NCBI GenBank assembly: GCA_030671095.1
Contig: DAOVAK010000015.1
Span: forward strand, 1 to 15,933
Length of the DNA stretch: 15,933 nt
Reading direction: 5' to 3'
From: Deltaproteobacteria bacterium
Lineage (GTDB): Bacteria; Desulfobacterota; DSM-4660; Desulfatiglandales; HGW-15
Below are positions 1 through 6,810 of the stretch, piece by piece (position 1 is the first letter of the stretch; each line of letters opens with the position of its first letter). A program made the position numbers and the translations under genes. The notes beneath the pieces were generated by a model. It had not been told where the DNA came from. It ran no database searches and was given only the letters and a program-made list of their open reading frames with translations.

Positions 1-16
1 AAAGTTAAAGGAGCAA

Positions 17-808
17 ATGATGGCTTATCAGAATATCATCTTTGAGGTAGAGGGAAGTGTGGGGATTATCCGGTTCAACCGGCCCAAGGCCTTGAATGCG
101 ATCAATACGGAAATGGTGAAGGAACTCGATGATGCCTTGATTAGGGTTGAAGGCGATTCTAACATCAAGGTGCTGATTCTGACAGGGGAAGGGGACAAGG
201 CCTTTGTGGCTGGGGCCGATATATCACAGATGGTCAATCTGGACCCCCTTCAACTGAGAAGGTTCTCTCGGGATCTGCATGAAGTTCAGTTTCGGCTGGA
301 AGGGCTTCCCATCCCTGTGATCGCCTGTGTAAACGGTTTTGCCCTGGGTGGTGGCACGGAGATGGCAATAGCCAGTGATTTTATCTATGCATCGGAGAAC
401 GCCAAGTTCGGACAGCCTGAGATCAATCTTGGGCTTATCCCCGGCGCGGGGGGTACCCAGCGGCTTCCCCGGCTGGTTGGCAAAGCGATGGCTAAAGAGC
501 TTTGCATGACGGGAGCCATCATATCGGCACAGGAAGCCAAGGAGATAGGACTCGTCAATAAAGTCTTCCCTCATGAACAGCTATGGGAGGAGACCATGAA
601 AACAGCCGGTGTCCTCGTCTCAAAGGGCAGGGTATCCTTGATGTTTGTCAAGAGATGTATGGACAGAGGCCTTGACATGGATCTTCGTGACGGATGCTTT
701 ATGGAGTCCGACGCCTTTGGCCTTTGCATGGCCAGCCCGGACGGCAAAGAGGGGCTCACGGCATTTCTGGAGAAGAGAAAACCCGATTTTAAAGGAGGGC
801 TGGATTAG
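17..808 (+). CDS. Enoyl-CoA hydratase (crotonase family)
   Basis: A 263-residue crotonase-fold protein, the usual length for bacterial short-chain enoyl-CoA hydratases, which add water to trans-2-enoyl-CoA (for example crotonyl-CoA) in cytoplasmic beta-oxidation. The first oxyanion-hole segment AFVAGADI is at residues 62-69 and the second, ALGGGTE, at 109-115. Both glutamates that act as acid/base in true hydratases are present: Glu115 (GGGTE) and Glu135 (GQPEINLG), followed by IPGAGGTQRLP. This argues for a hydratase rather than an isomerase or another crotonase. The Shine-Dalgarno AAAGGAG at 7-13 is 3 nt from the ATG at 17 and 6 nt from the in-frame ATG at 20, so the real start may be 20 (MAYQNII). 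The stop lies 2 nt before the acyl-CoA dehydrogenase, so the two are co-transcribed and catalyse successive steps. The operon probably begins upstream of the window. Confidence 0.93.
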   Translation: MMAYQNIIFEVEGSVGIIRFNRPKALNAINTEMVKELDDALIRVEGDSNIKVLILTGEGDKAFVAGADISQMVNLDPLQLRRFSRDLHEVQFRLEGLPIPVIACVNGFALGGGTEMAIASDFIYASENAKFGQPEINLGLIPGAGGTQRLPRLVGKAMAKELCMTGAIISAQEAKEIGLVNKVFPHEQLWEETMKTAGVLVSKGRVSLMFVKRCMDRGLDMDLRDGCFMESDAFGLCMASPDGKEGLTAFLEKRKPDFKGGLD

Positions 809-810
809 AG

Positions 811-1959
811 ATGGATTTCCAATTGACAGAAGAACAGCAGATGGTTCGGGATATGGCCCGAAAGTTCGCTGAGGCTGAAATCAAGCCAAAAGCGGCAGAA
901 CTTGATGAAAAGCATGAGCACCCGGCAGAGATTGTTAAGCAATTGGGTGAGCTGAAGATGCTGGGCATTGTAGTACCAGAGGAGTACGGTGGGGGTGGGA
1001 TGGACAATGTGAGCTATGCCCTTGCCCTGATCGAGATCTCTAAGGGCTGCGCATCTACAGGGGCCATTATGTCCGTGAACAATTCCCTCTATTGTTTTCC
1101 TGTGATGGCCTATGGCACGCATGAACAGAAGGTGAAGTATCTTTACCCCTGTGCTTCAGGCGAGAAGATCGGGTGCTATGGCTTGACCGAGGCCAACGCC
1201 GGTTCGGATGCTGCCAGCATGCGCACCTCTGCGGTTAAGGATGGTGATGAGTGGGTAATTAATGGCGAGAAAAAATTTATTACCAACGGCAACGTGTCTT
1301 CTTATTGCGTTACGGCGGCGGTGACCGAAAAAGGGAAGGGGTACAAGGGCATCAGTTCTTTTGTCATGGACCTGGACAACACACCTGGGTTCAAGGTGGG
1401 CCGGGTGGAAGACAAATTGGGGATCTTGGCGTCGGGGACGGCCGAACTCGTCTTTGAGGATGCCCGGGTCCCTGCCGATGCCCTCTTGGGTGCAGAAGGG
1501 GAGGGGTTTAAGCAGATGCTCGGCACCTTAGACGGGGGTCGCATCGGAATCGCCGCTCAGGCGATTGGTATCGGACGTGCCGTTCTGGAGGAGGCCCTCG
1601 AATACGCCAAGACCAGGGAACAATTTGGGCAAGCTATCTCCTCCTTTCAGGCCATACAGTGGAAGCTGGCGGACATGGTTACAGAACTAGATGCTGCTGA
1701 ATTGCTTACTCTCCGGGCGGCGTGGCTGGAGGACCACAAGAAACCTTATGAAAAAGAGGCTGCCATGGCCAAGCTGTATGCCTCAGATGTGACCATGAGG
1801 GCTTCTGTGGAAGGGGTGCAGATTCTAGGTGGCTATGGGTACTGCAAAGAATACCCCATGGAAAGGCATATGAGGGATGCAAAAATTTGCCAGATCTATG
1901 AAGGAACAAATGAGATAATGCGACTCGTGATCGCCAGGAATCTTATCAAAGGGAGATGA
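811..1959 (+). CDS. Short-chain (butyryl-CoA-type) acyl-CoA dehydrogenase
   Basis: A 382-residue FAD acyl-CoA dehydrogenase, full length for the SCAD/butyryl-CoA dehydrogenase group, which desaturates acyl-CoA to trans-2-enoyl-CoA and passes electrons to electron-transfer flavoprotein. The first family signature GLTEANAGSD is at 124-133 and the second, starting QILGGYGY, at 337-344. The catalytic base is Glu364 in IYEGTNE, the SCAD/MCAD position, not the alternative position used by isovaleryl- and long-chain enzymes. The start ATG follows the hydratase stop by 2 nt, and its Shine-Dalgarno GGAGG (794-798) lies inside the end of the hydratase gene. The product would feed the hydratase directly. 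Exact chain-length preference cannot be read from sequence; C4 is inferred from the family and from the mutase downstream. A paralogue lies at 6811-7956. Confidence 0.93.
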   Translation: MDFQLTEEQQMVRDMARKFAEAEIKPKAAELDEKHEHPAEIVKQLGELKMLGIVVPEEYGGGGMDNVSYALALIEISKGCASTGAIMSVNNSLYCFPVMAYGTHEQKVKYLYPCASGEKIGCYGLTEANAGSDAASMRTSAVKDGDEWVINGEKKFITNGNVSSYCVTAAVTEKGKGYKGISSFVMDLDNTPGFKVGRVEDKLGILASGTAELVFEDARVPADALLGAEGEGFKQMLGTLDGGRIGIAAQAIGIGRAVLEEALEYAKTREQFGQAISSFQAIQWKLADMVTELDAAELLTLRAAWLEDHKKPYEKEAAMAKLYASDVTMRASVEGVQILGGYGYCKEYPMERHMRDAKICQIYEGTNEIMRLVIARNLIKGR

Positions 1960-2114
1960 TGGCGACACCAAACTCCTTTTGCGAAACTGATTCAGACAGA
2001 CAAAATATATATCCTGAAATTATACAGTTTACACAAGGTGCATTTTTTTCGGAAATTTGCTAAGGCACGACTGGCGCGGAGATGCGCTGTCTAAGTAATA
2101 TGATTTACACTGTA

Positions 2115-2142
2115 TTGGACATTTAAATAAGACAATTATACA
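2115..2142 (+). promoter_or_regulatory. Candidate sigma70-type promoter for the mutase large subunit
   Basis: TTGGAC at 2115-2120 (or TGGACA, one base later) is followed after 16 nt by TATACA at 2137-2142, in a 247-nt gene-free stretch that is AT-rich compared with its flanks. A short palindrome-like TACA-C-TGTA lies just upstream at about 2106-2114 and could be an operator. The leader to the ATG at 2207 would be about 60 nt. I see no clear terminator between 1960 and 2100, so read-through from the hydratase/dehydrogenase pair is also possible. Confidence 0.35.
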
Positions 2143-2206
2143 TGCATAGGGTCGGACGTATTGGCATGTAATGGACATGAAGCTCATCTTATGGCGGAGG
2201 TGCCGA

Positions 2207-3892
2207 ATGGCTTCAGACTTTAATAAGAAAATATTTGAGGGAATAGAGAAGGGCCGAAAAAAGTGGCAAAAGGAATTGGATAAGCTGTTTGCCACTAAGC
2301 CGGAACGACTTGAAAGATTTTCCACTGTCTCGGACCGGGAAATCAAAAGGATTTATACGCCCGGACATATCAGAGAGCAAGATTTTGTGAGAGATCTTGG
2401 TTTCCCTGGCGAGTATCCGTTCACCCGTGGGGTGCAGCCTTCCATGTATCGAGGGCGGCTTTGGACCATGAGAATGTTTGCGGGGTTCGGAGATGCAAAA
2501 GATACAAACAGGCGGTTTCGGCATTTGGTGGATCAGGGACAGACGGGGCTCTCCATTGCCTTCGATATGGCGACTTTGATGGGGTATGATTCGGACTCGC
2601 CAAAGGCCAGAGGTGAGATCGGTAGATGTGGGGTGGCGATTGATACGCTGAAGGATATGGAAGACCTGTTTGAAGGGCTTCCGGTTGAGAGGATCACCAC
2701 CTCCCAGACCATCAATCCGCCCGCCCCAGTCAGTTGGGCCATGTATATCGCCATGGCAGAGAAGAGGGGGATTGATCGGCGCATTTTGGGCGGGACCATT
2801 CAGAATGACATGCTCAAGGAATTCATAGCCCAAAAGACGTTCATGTGTCCGCCCGTGCCTTCAGTTCGTGTGATTACTGATACGGTGGAATTTGGAACAA
2901 AGGAGGTTCCCCGCTGGAATACCATCAGTATAAGCGGATATCACATCAGAGAGGCAGGGGCCACAGCAGTCCAGGAACTGGCCTTCACTCTGGCGGATGG
3001 CATTGCCTACACGGAGGCAGCCATCGAGCGGGGTCTTGCTGTGGACGATTTTGCACCTCGATTTTCCTTCTTTTTTGATTCTCACATGGACTTTTTTGAA
3101 GAAATTGCCAAGTTCCGTGCAGCCAGACGGATGTGGGCCAAGATCATGAAGGAAAGATTCAAGGCCAAGGATCCTAGATCCTTGTGGATGCGGTTTCACA
3201 CACAGACGGCAGGATGCTCACTCACAGCTCAGCAGGCCTACAACAATGTGGTGAGAACGGCCTTACAGGCCCTGGCGGCAGTCTTGGGGGGTACCCAGTC
3301 CCTTCATACCAATTCCCTTGATGAGGTATTGGCTTTGCCCACTGAGGAGGCTGCCACCATTGCCCTGAGGACCCAACAGATTATCGCGGAAGAATCGGGT
3401 GCGACCAATACCTCTGATCCTCTTGGAGGTTCCTATTTTGTGGAGGCGCTCACCAACCAGCTGGAAGAGGAGGCCTTTGAGATCATCCAGAAGATCGATG
3501 ACATGGGTGGAATGCTTGCTGCCATAGAAAAGCATTATCCACAACAAGAGATTGCTGATGCAGCCTATAACTACCAGAGACAGATAGATGAGAATAGAAG
3601 GATTGTGGTTGGGGTAAACAAGTACGTCATGGAAGAGGAAATTCCAGTGGAAATTCTGGAAATAGATGAGGAACTTGAGAGGTTGCAGATAGAAAAGACA
3701 AACCGGATAAAGAATGAACGGGATAACAAGAAGGTGAGAGAAAGCTTGGAAAGGTTGGAACAGGCCTGTGCAGGGGATGAGAACGTGATGGAGCCCATCG
3801 TGGAGGCTGTTAAGGCGTCTGCCACTCTACAGGAGGTGTGTGACGTCTTCAGAAAGGTGTTTGGCGAATACCGGGATCCCGGCATCTACTAG
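2207..3892 (+). CDS. icmA: AdoCbl-dependent acyl-CoA mutase large subunit, isobutyryl-CoA mutase type
   Basis: A 561-residue catalytic (TIM-barrel) subunit of the methylmalonyl-CoA mutase family without the B12-binding domain, which is encoded separately at 4153. The length matches two-subunit isobutyryl-CoA mutases. Active-site residues align with the Propionibacterium enzyme at a constant offset of +2: Ser166, Thr197 and Gln199 (GGTIQND), Tyr245 and His246 ([10 protein letters not shown]). The two specificity positions differ: Tyr89 is Phe91 (RMFAGFG) and Arg207 is Gln209 (EFIAQKT). Phe/Gln is the pair described for isobutyryl-CoA mutase; Arg207 is needed to hold the methylmalonyl carboxylate. 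The likely reaction is isobutyryl-CoA to and from n-butyryl-CoA. The start at 2207 is chosen because GGAGG (2196-2200) lies 6 nt upstream; an in-frame ATG at 2171 has no ribosome site and would add 12 unlikely residues. Family certain; substrate inferred. Confidence 0.9.
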   Translation: MASDFNKKIFEGIEKGRKKWQKELDKLFATKPERLERFSTVSDREIKRIYTPGHIREQDFVRDLGFPGEYPFTRGVQPSMYRGRLWTMRMFAGFGDAKDTNRRFRHLVDQGQTGLSIAFDMATLMGYDSDSPKARGEIGRCGVAIDTLKDMEDLFEGLPVERITTSQTINPPAPVSWAMYIAMAEKRGIDRRILGGTIQNDMLKEFIAQKTFMCPPVPSVRVITDTVEFGTKEVPRWNTISISGYHIREAGATAVQELAFTLADGIAYTEAAIERGLAVDDFAPRFSFFFDSHMDFFEEIAKFRAARRMWAKIMKERFKAKDPRSLWMRFHTQTAGCSLTAQQAYNNVVRTALQALAAVLGGTQSLHTNSLDEVLALPTEEAATIALRTQQIIAEESGATNTSDPLGGSYFVEALTNQLEEEAFEIIQKIDDMGGMLAAIEKHYPQQEIADAAYNYQRQIDENRRIVVGVNKYVMEEEIPVEILEIDEELERLQIEKTNRIKNERDNKKVRESLERLEQACAGDENVMEPIVEAVKASATLQEVCDVFRKVFGEYRDPGIY

Positions 3893-3921
3893 CTCCCCTT
3901 CATGGCCCAGCCATGAGGGAG
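3893..3921 (+). other. Hairpin directly after the mutase large-subunit stop codon
   Basis: CATGGC (3901-3906) pairs with GCCATG (3910-3915) across a 3-nt loop, and CTCCC (3893-3897) pairs with GGGAG (3917-3921) across a small bulge. No T-run follows, so this is not a standard rho-independent terminator. It may protect or process the 3' end of the large-subunit message and so separate its level from the small subunit's. Confidence 0.45.
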
Positions 3922-3955
3922 AATGTCCCCAAAATCCAGCAATGTTAACAAGTTG

Positions 3956-3964
3956 TGGTACAAT
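3956..3964 (+). promoter_or_regulatory. Possible extended -10 promoter between the two mutase genes
   Basis: TG-G-TACAAT at 3956-3964 fits an extended -10 element (5 of 6 to TATAAT). No good -35 hexamer is visible at the right distance. It lies in the 260-nt gap between the two mutase subunit genes and could give the small subunit and GTPase their own transcript. Confidence 0.2.
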
Positions 3965-4062
3965 CCCCTGAAGGCGCTTTAACATATAACCCCTCAGAGA
4001 CCGGCATGGCCTCCGAATAGACAGGATCAAATGCCATCACTTTTGAACATTACCGATGATTT

Positions 4063-4130
4063 GAGGTGGGGTAACATTCCTAAAATTTTTCTCTCGGAAA
4101 ATTTTAGCTAAAGTATTACGAGGTGGGGTA
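4063..4130 (+). repeat. Direct repeats flanking an AT-rich hairpin upstream of the small subunit
   Basis: The 11-mer GAGGTGGGGTA occurs at 4063-4073 and 4120-4130, 57 bp apart. Between them CTAAAATTTTTC (4080-4091) pairs with GGAAAATTTTAG (4096-4107): 12 pairs including one G-T, with a 4-nt loop. The second repeat is a good Shine-Dalgarno for the short frame at 4133; the first has no start codon after it. This may be a translational control element, or a remnant of a small insertion. Confidence 0.55.
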
Positions 4131-4132
4131 GG

Positions 4133-4156
4133 ATGGGCAGTGACGGTGAGATATGA
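4133..4156 (+). CDS. Seven-codon leader frame overlapping the small-subunit start
   Basis: ATG at 4133 encodes MGSDGEI and stops at TGA 4154-4156, overlapping the small-subunit ATG (4153-4155) in an ATGA arrangement. It has a strong ribosome site, GAGGTGGGG (4120-4128), 4 nt upstream, while the small-subunit ATG itself has only GGTGAG two bases away. The arrangement fits translational coupling: ribosomes load at the leader, stop, and restart on the subunit gene. There is no direct evidence that it is translated. Confidence 0.35.
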   Translation: MGSDGEI

Positions 4157-4557
4157 CTAGGAAAAGGAAAACAAGGATAATGGTGGCCAAGCCAGGACTT
4201 GATGGGCATGACCGCGGGGCGAGGATCATCGCCAGGGTCTATCGAGATGCGGGTTTCGAGGTGGTCTACACCGGACTGCACCAGACCCCTGAGGAAATTG
4301 TGGAGGCCGCCATACAGGAAGATGTGGATATGATCGGTCTTTCGAGCCTGGCAGGGGCGCATAGGTACCTTTTCCCTAGAACCGTGGAACTTCTCAGAGA
4401 GCGGGGGGCCGATGACATCGTTGTCTGTGGAGGAGGGATCATTCCTGATGATGATATTCCGAGACTCAAGAAAGCGGGCATTGCAGAGATTTTCAGACCC
4501 GGTACCGCTTTGGATGATATCGTGAAATGGGTGGAGGAGAATGTGAAGCCAAGGTGA
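4153..4557 (+). CDS. icmB: Cobalamin-binding small subunit of the acyl-CoA mutase
   Basis: A 134-residue stand-alone B12-binding domain, close in length to the small subunit of two-component isobutyryl-CoA mutase. It shows the complete base-off/His-on pattern: DGHDRG (Asp17-x-His19-xx-Gly22), where His19 is the lower cobalt ligand; SSL (Ser64-x-Leu66); and GGG at 93-95. It pairs with the large subunit at 2207 to form the holoenzyme that holds adenosylcobalamin. ATG 4153 is the first possible start, since the in-frame codon TGA lies at 4147, and its own ribosome site is weak; translation may depend on the overlapping leader frame at 4133. The GTPase gene starts 11 nt after the stop. It is separated from the large-subunit gene by 260 nt, which is unusual for partners needed in equal amounts. 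Confidence 0.92.
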   Translation: MTRKRKTRIMVAKPGLDGHDRGARIIARVYRDAGFEVVYTGLHQTPEEIVEAAIQEDVDMIGLSSLAGAHRYLFPRTVELLRERGADDIVVCGGGIIPDDDIPRLKKAGIAEIFRPGTALDDIVKWVEENVKPR

Positions 4558-4568
4558 GGCATAATGAT

Positions 4569-5531
4569 ATGGACTCTGTAACAGAAAAGGTGGTTGCTGG
4601 TGATATTCGGACTGTGGCGCGTCTTATACGAGATATTGATGATGGTATGCCTGAGGTGAGAAAGTGTCTGAAAGCGCTTTACCCCCACACGGGAAAGGCA
4701 TATGTGATTGGCATTACTGGCGCCCCTGGTGTGGGGAAGAGTACACTCGTGGATCAAATGATCGGCCATTTAAGAAAGAAGGAGAAGACGGTGGGTGTGC
4801 TCGCTGTAGATCCCACAAGCCCGTTCAGTGGTGGCGCCATCTTGGGGGATCGTGTCAGGATGCAAAGACACAGTATGGATCAGGGTGTATTCATCCGTTC
4901 TTTGGCTACCCGCGGGCATTTCGGCGGACTAACCCAATCTACACGAAGTGCAATAGATGTCTTAGACGCTATGGGAAAGGATTATGTTATTGTAGAAACA
5001 GTAGGTGTTGGACAAGACGAAGTGGATGTTGTTAGGACCACGCACACAACGGTTATTGTGGTCATTCCAGGAATGGGCGACGACATTCAAGCAATCAAAG
5101 CGGGCATCCTTGAGGTGGGTGATATATTTGTGATTAACAAAGCAGACCGTGAAGGCACAGATAAGAGCCTGAGCGACCTAAGACTGATGATCGATATGGA
5201 TCAAAGAAAATATGAGGAGGGCAGATGGAAGCCACCCATTCTCAAAGCGGAGGCGGTCTTTGATAAGGGGGTGGTGGAAATGTTGGATGAGATCGAGAAA
5301 CATGGCAAATATCTGATGGAGTCAACCGGGGGGCTGCCTTTTAGGAGGAGAAAGGAGAAAGTGAGAGAGGAGCTGGCAGAAATGGTCAAAAACCGTCTCA
5401 TCCAAGGGGCGTTTGAACAACTGTTGAAAACGGGCGAATTCGAAGAGGCGGTGGACTCTATTGTAAAGGGAGAAACGGATCCCTACACAGCCTGTGATAG
5501 TCTCATCCTTCCCAAGCTAGGTTTTTCGTAA
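4569..5531 (+). CDS. meaB: MeaB/MeaI-type G-protein chaperone of the B12 mutase
   Basis: A 320-residue G3E-family GTPase (MeaB/ArgK group) that gates loading of adenosylcobalamin into the mutase and release of inactivated cofactor. The P-loop GAPGVGKST is at 51-59, followed by LAVDPTSPFSGGAILGDRVR around 78-97, the region of switch I; ETVGVGQDE is at 143-151 (Walker B/switch II) and the guanine-specificity motif NKAD at 190-193. The start at 4569 is preferred: AAGGTGAGG (4551-4559) lies about 9 nt upstream, overlapping the small-subunit stop. A longer frame from 4527 would overlap the small subunit by 31 nt and has no ribosome site. The order small subunit then GTPase implies coupled expression. 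If the mutase is an isobutyryl-CoA mutase, this is functionally the stand-alone equivalent of the G domain built into IcmF. Confidence 0.92.
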   Translation: MDSVTEKVVAGDIRTVARLIRDIDDGMPEVRKCLKALYPHTGKAYVIGITGAPGVGKSTLVDQMIGHLRKKEKTVGVLAVDPTSPFSGGAILGDRVRMQRHSMDQGVFIRSLATRGHFGGLTQSTRSAIDVLDAMGKDYVIVETVGVGQDEVDVVRTTHTTVIVVIPGMGDDIQAIKAGILEVGDIFVINKADREGTDKSLSDLRLMIDMDQRKYEEGRWKPPILKAEAVFDKGVVEMLDEIEKHGKYLMESTGGLPFRRRKEKVREELAEMVKNRLIQGAFEQLLKTGEFEEAVDSIVKGETDPYTACDSLILPKLGFS

Positions 5532-5556
5532 TACTTTAGCCGTTTGAAAAGCCCCT

Positions 5557-5781
5557 GGGCTAAGCGGCATTCTCTGGAGGGGCCAAAAAATTTGCCCGAT
5601 GCCCTTATTGATGGCGCACAAAGCGAGTTAGCTCTGAAGCCTTGTTGTGTCACCATTGAACTTGGCCTGGTCTCTGTTTGGACGGCCTGTGTGCGCAGGC
5701 GTCAGGGCAAGGGAGCCCCCGGAGGAAACCGTGCACAGAAGGCCTGGTTTTTGGCCCCTCCAGAGAACCCCGCTCAGCCCA
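5557..5781 (+). ncRNA. Candidate structured RNA with a long closing stem
   Basis: This stretch between the GTPase and a small membrane protein carries no convincing gene but folds on itself along its length. A perfect 20-bp inverted repeat joins 5570-5589 with 5748-5767 (arm TTCTCTGGAGGGGCCAAAAA). After a 2x2 internal loop the stem continues outward: 5557-5567 (GGGCTAAGCGG) with 5770-5780, one A-C mismatch. Inward, TTGCCCGATGCC (5592-5603) pairs with 5698-5710 with one bulged A and one G-T pair, then GCGCACA (5614-5620) with TGTGCGC (5690-5696). The 3' strand of the central bubble (5711-5747) is about 37 nt and purine/C-rich. The rod shape and length recall 6S RNA, but I find no family-specific sequence and the bubble is lopsided. 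The alternative is a small transposon-like element with long terminal inverted repeats; I see no target-site duplication. No good promoter is visible. Confidence 0.6.
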
Positions 5782-5817
5782 CCAAGAGTTCTTGCACGGC
5801 TGTTTCAAAGGGCTAAA

Positions 5818-6159
5818 ATGTTACGGTTTTTCAAACAGCTAATCCCGTTGACCCCTGCATACAGGAGCCTAAGGAGCGGCCCTGAAAGAAACCTAAGAAA
5901 CCTGTTTCTTTATTCTCAGGTCGAGCATATGTTTTGGTGGATACGACAGGTCATTCTCACATTGGTGGGTTGCTTTTTTCTTGCCTTCGGAATCCAGCTT
6001 TTGATATCGGCCTACCAGTTAAAAAATCCCTTCTGGTTTGTCATGACGTTCTTCGCCTCCAATTTTATCATACTCATAAGCGCTGCACTCCTTGTCGGGT
6101 TCATCGTCCGGATGGTGTCTGCAAGTAAAAGTTCAGATAATGATAAAAAAGGGTCTTAA
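5818..6159 (+). CDS. Small two-helix membrane protein of unknown function
   Basis: I do not recognise this 113-residue protein. A basic N-terminus (residues 1-35, many Arg/Lys) is followed by two hydrophobic stretches, about 42-66 and 73-98, and a polar Lys/Ser/Asp tail, so an inner-membrane hairpin protein is likely. The ATG at 5818 has AAAGGG (5807-5812) 5 nt upstream. The frame stays open back to 5647, but that extension lies in the structured-RNA region and looks non-coding (Pro/Arg-rich). An internal ATG at 5929 would leave only the two helices. GCTGTTT (5799-5805) and AAACAGC (5833-5839) could pair around the start codon. It precedes the XRE-cupin regulator by 63 nt and may share its transcript. 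Confidence 0.6.
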   Translation: MLRFFKQLIPLTPAYRSLRSGPERNLRNLFLYSQVEHMFWWIRQVILTLVGCFFLAFGIQLLISAYQLKNPFWFVMTFFASNFIILISAALLVGFIVRMVSASKSSDNDKKGS

Positions 6160-6222
6160 AACAGTGCCTTATGTAATATAGCTAAAGTAGAAAATTAAAT
6201 TAGCAAAGGGGGGAATAGGGGA

Positions 6223-6771
6223 ATGCCGGTTCGAAAGAAGACACAACCTCTTGGAAAGAGGCTCATGAAGTTGAGGAGGGAGAAGAAGCTAACACTCAAG
6301 AATCTAGCCAACGAAACGGGCTTGACCGCAAAATACATCAGTCAGGTGGAAAATGGGGAAGTGATTCCCCCAGTCTCAGTTATCTTACAGATTTCAAGGG
6401 CGCTGGAGATAGACTCGGGTGTGCTTCTCAGTGAAGAAAAGCGGCGTAGGGGCAAGGAGTCAGATGAAGACTACCAGAAGAGGACGGAGGATTATACCTA
6501 CCAGACGCTGACGCCCGAGGCGCGACACAAGCACCTGAAGGCCTTCAAAGTATTTATTGATCCCAAATCTGAGCATAAGGGGGTGAGCTACCAACATCTG
6601 GGGGACGAATTCATTTACGTCTTTAAAGGAAAAATTGAGGTTCTAGTGGGAGAGAATAAAAATCCTCTGGGCCCTGATGAGTGTCTGCATTTCAATTCCT
6701 CCATTGTTCACAGATTGCGCAATATTAGTGCTGAAAGGGCAGAACTCCTTGTGGTGCTGTATACGCCCTAA
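6223..6771 (+). CDS. XRE-family transcriptional regulator with cupin sensor domain
   Basis: A 182-residue regulator. Residues about 8-68 form a lambda-repressor-like HTH (GKRLMKLRREKKLTLKNLA, then GLTAKYISQVENGEVIPPVS). A charged linker (70-105) leads to a C-terminal cupin at about 106-181, with HLGDEFIYVFKGKIEVLVG and FNSSIVHRLRN; His125, Glu129 and His163 sit where cupins bind a metal or small ligand. This architecture is common among regulators of catabolic and amino-acid genes. It lies 39 nt upstream of an acyl-CoA dehydrogenase, so that gene and perhaps the mutase cluster are likely targets and the ligand may be an acyl-CoA or organic acid (inference). Its leader has two G-rich ribosome-site candidates (6208-6213 and 6217-6221). 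Confidence 0.88.
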   Translation: MPVRKKTQPLGKRLMKLRREKKLTLKNLANETGLTAKYISQVENGEVIPPVSVILQISRALEIDSGVLLSEEKRRRGKESDEDYQKRTEDYTYQTLTPEARHKHLKAFKVFIDPKSEHKGVSYQHLGDEFIYVFKGKIEVLVGENKNPLGPDECLHFNSSIVHRLRNISAERAELLVVLYTP

Positions 6772-6810
6772 ACGGATATAAAATAAGGTCGTCGCGGAAA
6801 AGGAGTAGAG

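Noticed and set aside
2171..2206. Twelve-residue longer start for the mutase large subunit
   Set aside because: No ribosome site before 2171, while GGAGG at 2196-2200 is ideally placed for 2207; the extra residues do not look like the family.
1960..4152. Cobalamin riboswitch controlling the B12-dependent mutase
   Set aside because: I found no B12-box-like sequence or matching fold in either upstream region; a covariance-model search would be the decisive test.
4527..4568. Longer start for the GTPase overlapping the small subunit
   Set aside because: No Shine-Dalgarno; AAGGTGAGG at 4551-4559 supports 4569.
5544..5816. 90-residue reading frame downstream of the GTPase
   Set aside because: Composition is not protein-like, there is no clear ribosome site, and the DNA is better explained by the long paired structure.
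4105..6189. TAGCTAAAGTA shared at 4105-4115 and 6179-6189, as a possible common operator
   Set aside because: An isolated 11-base match is expected by chance many times in a 16-kb window, and the sequence is not palindromic over its whole length.
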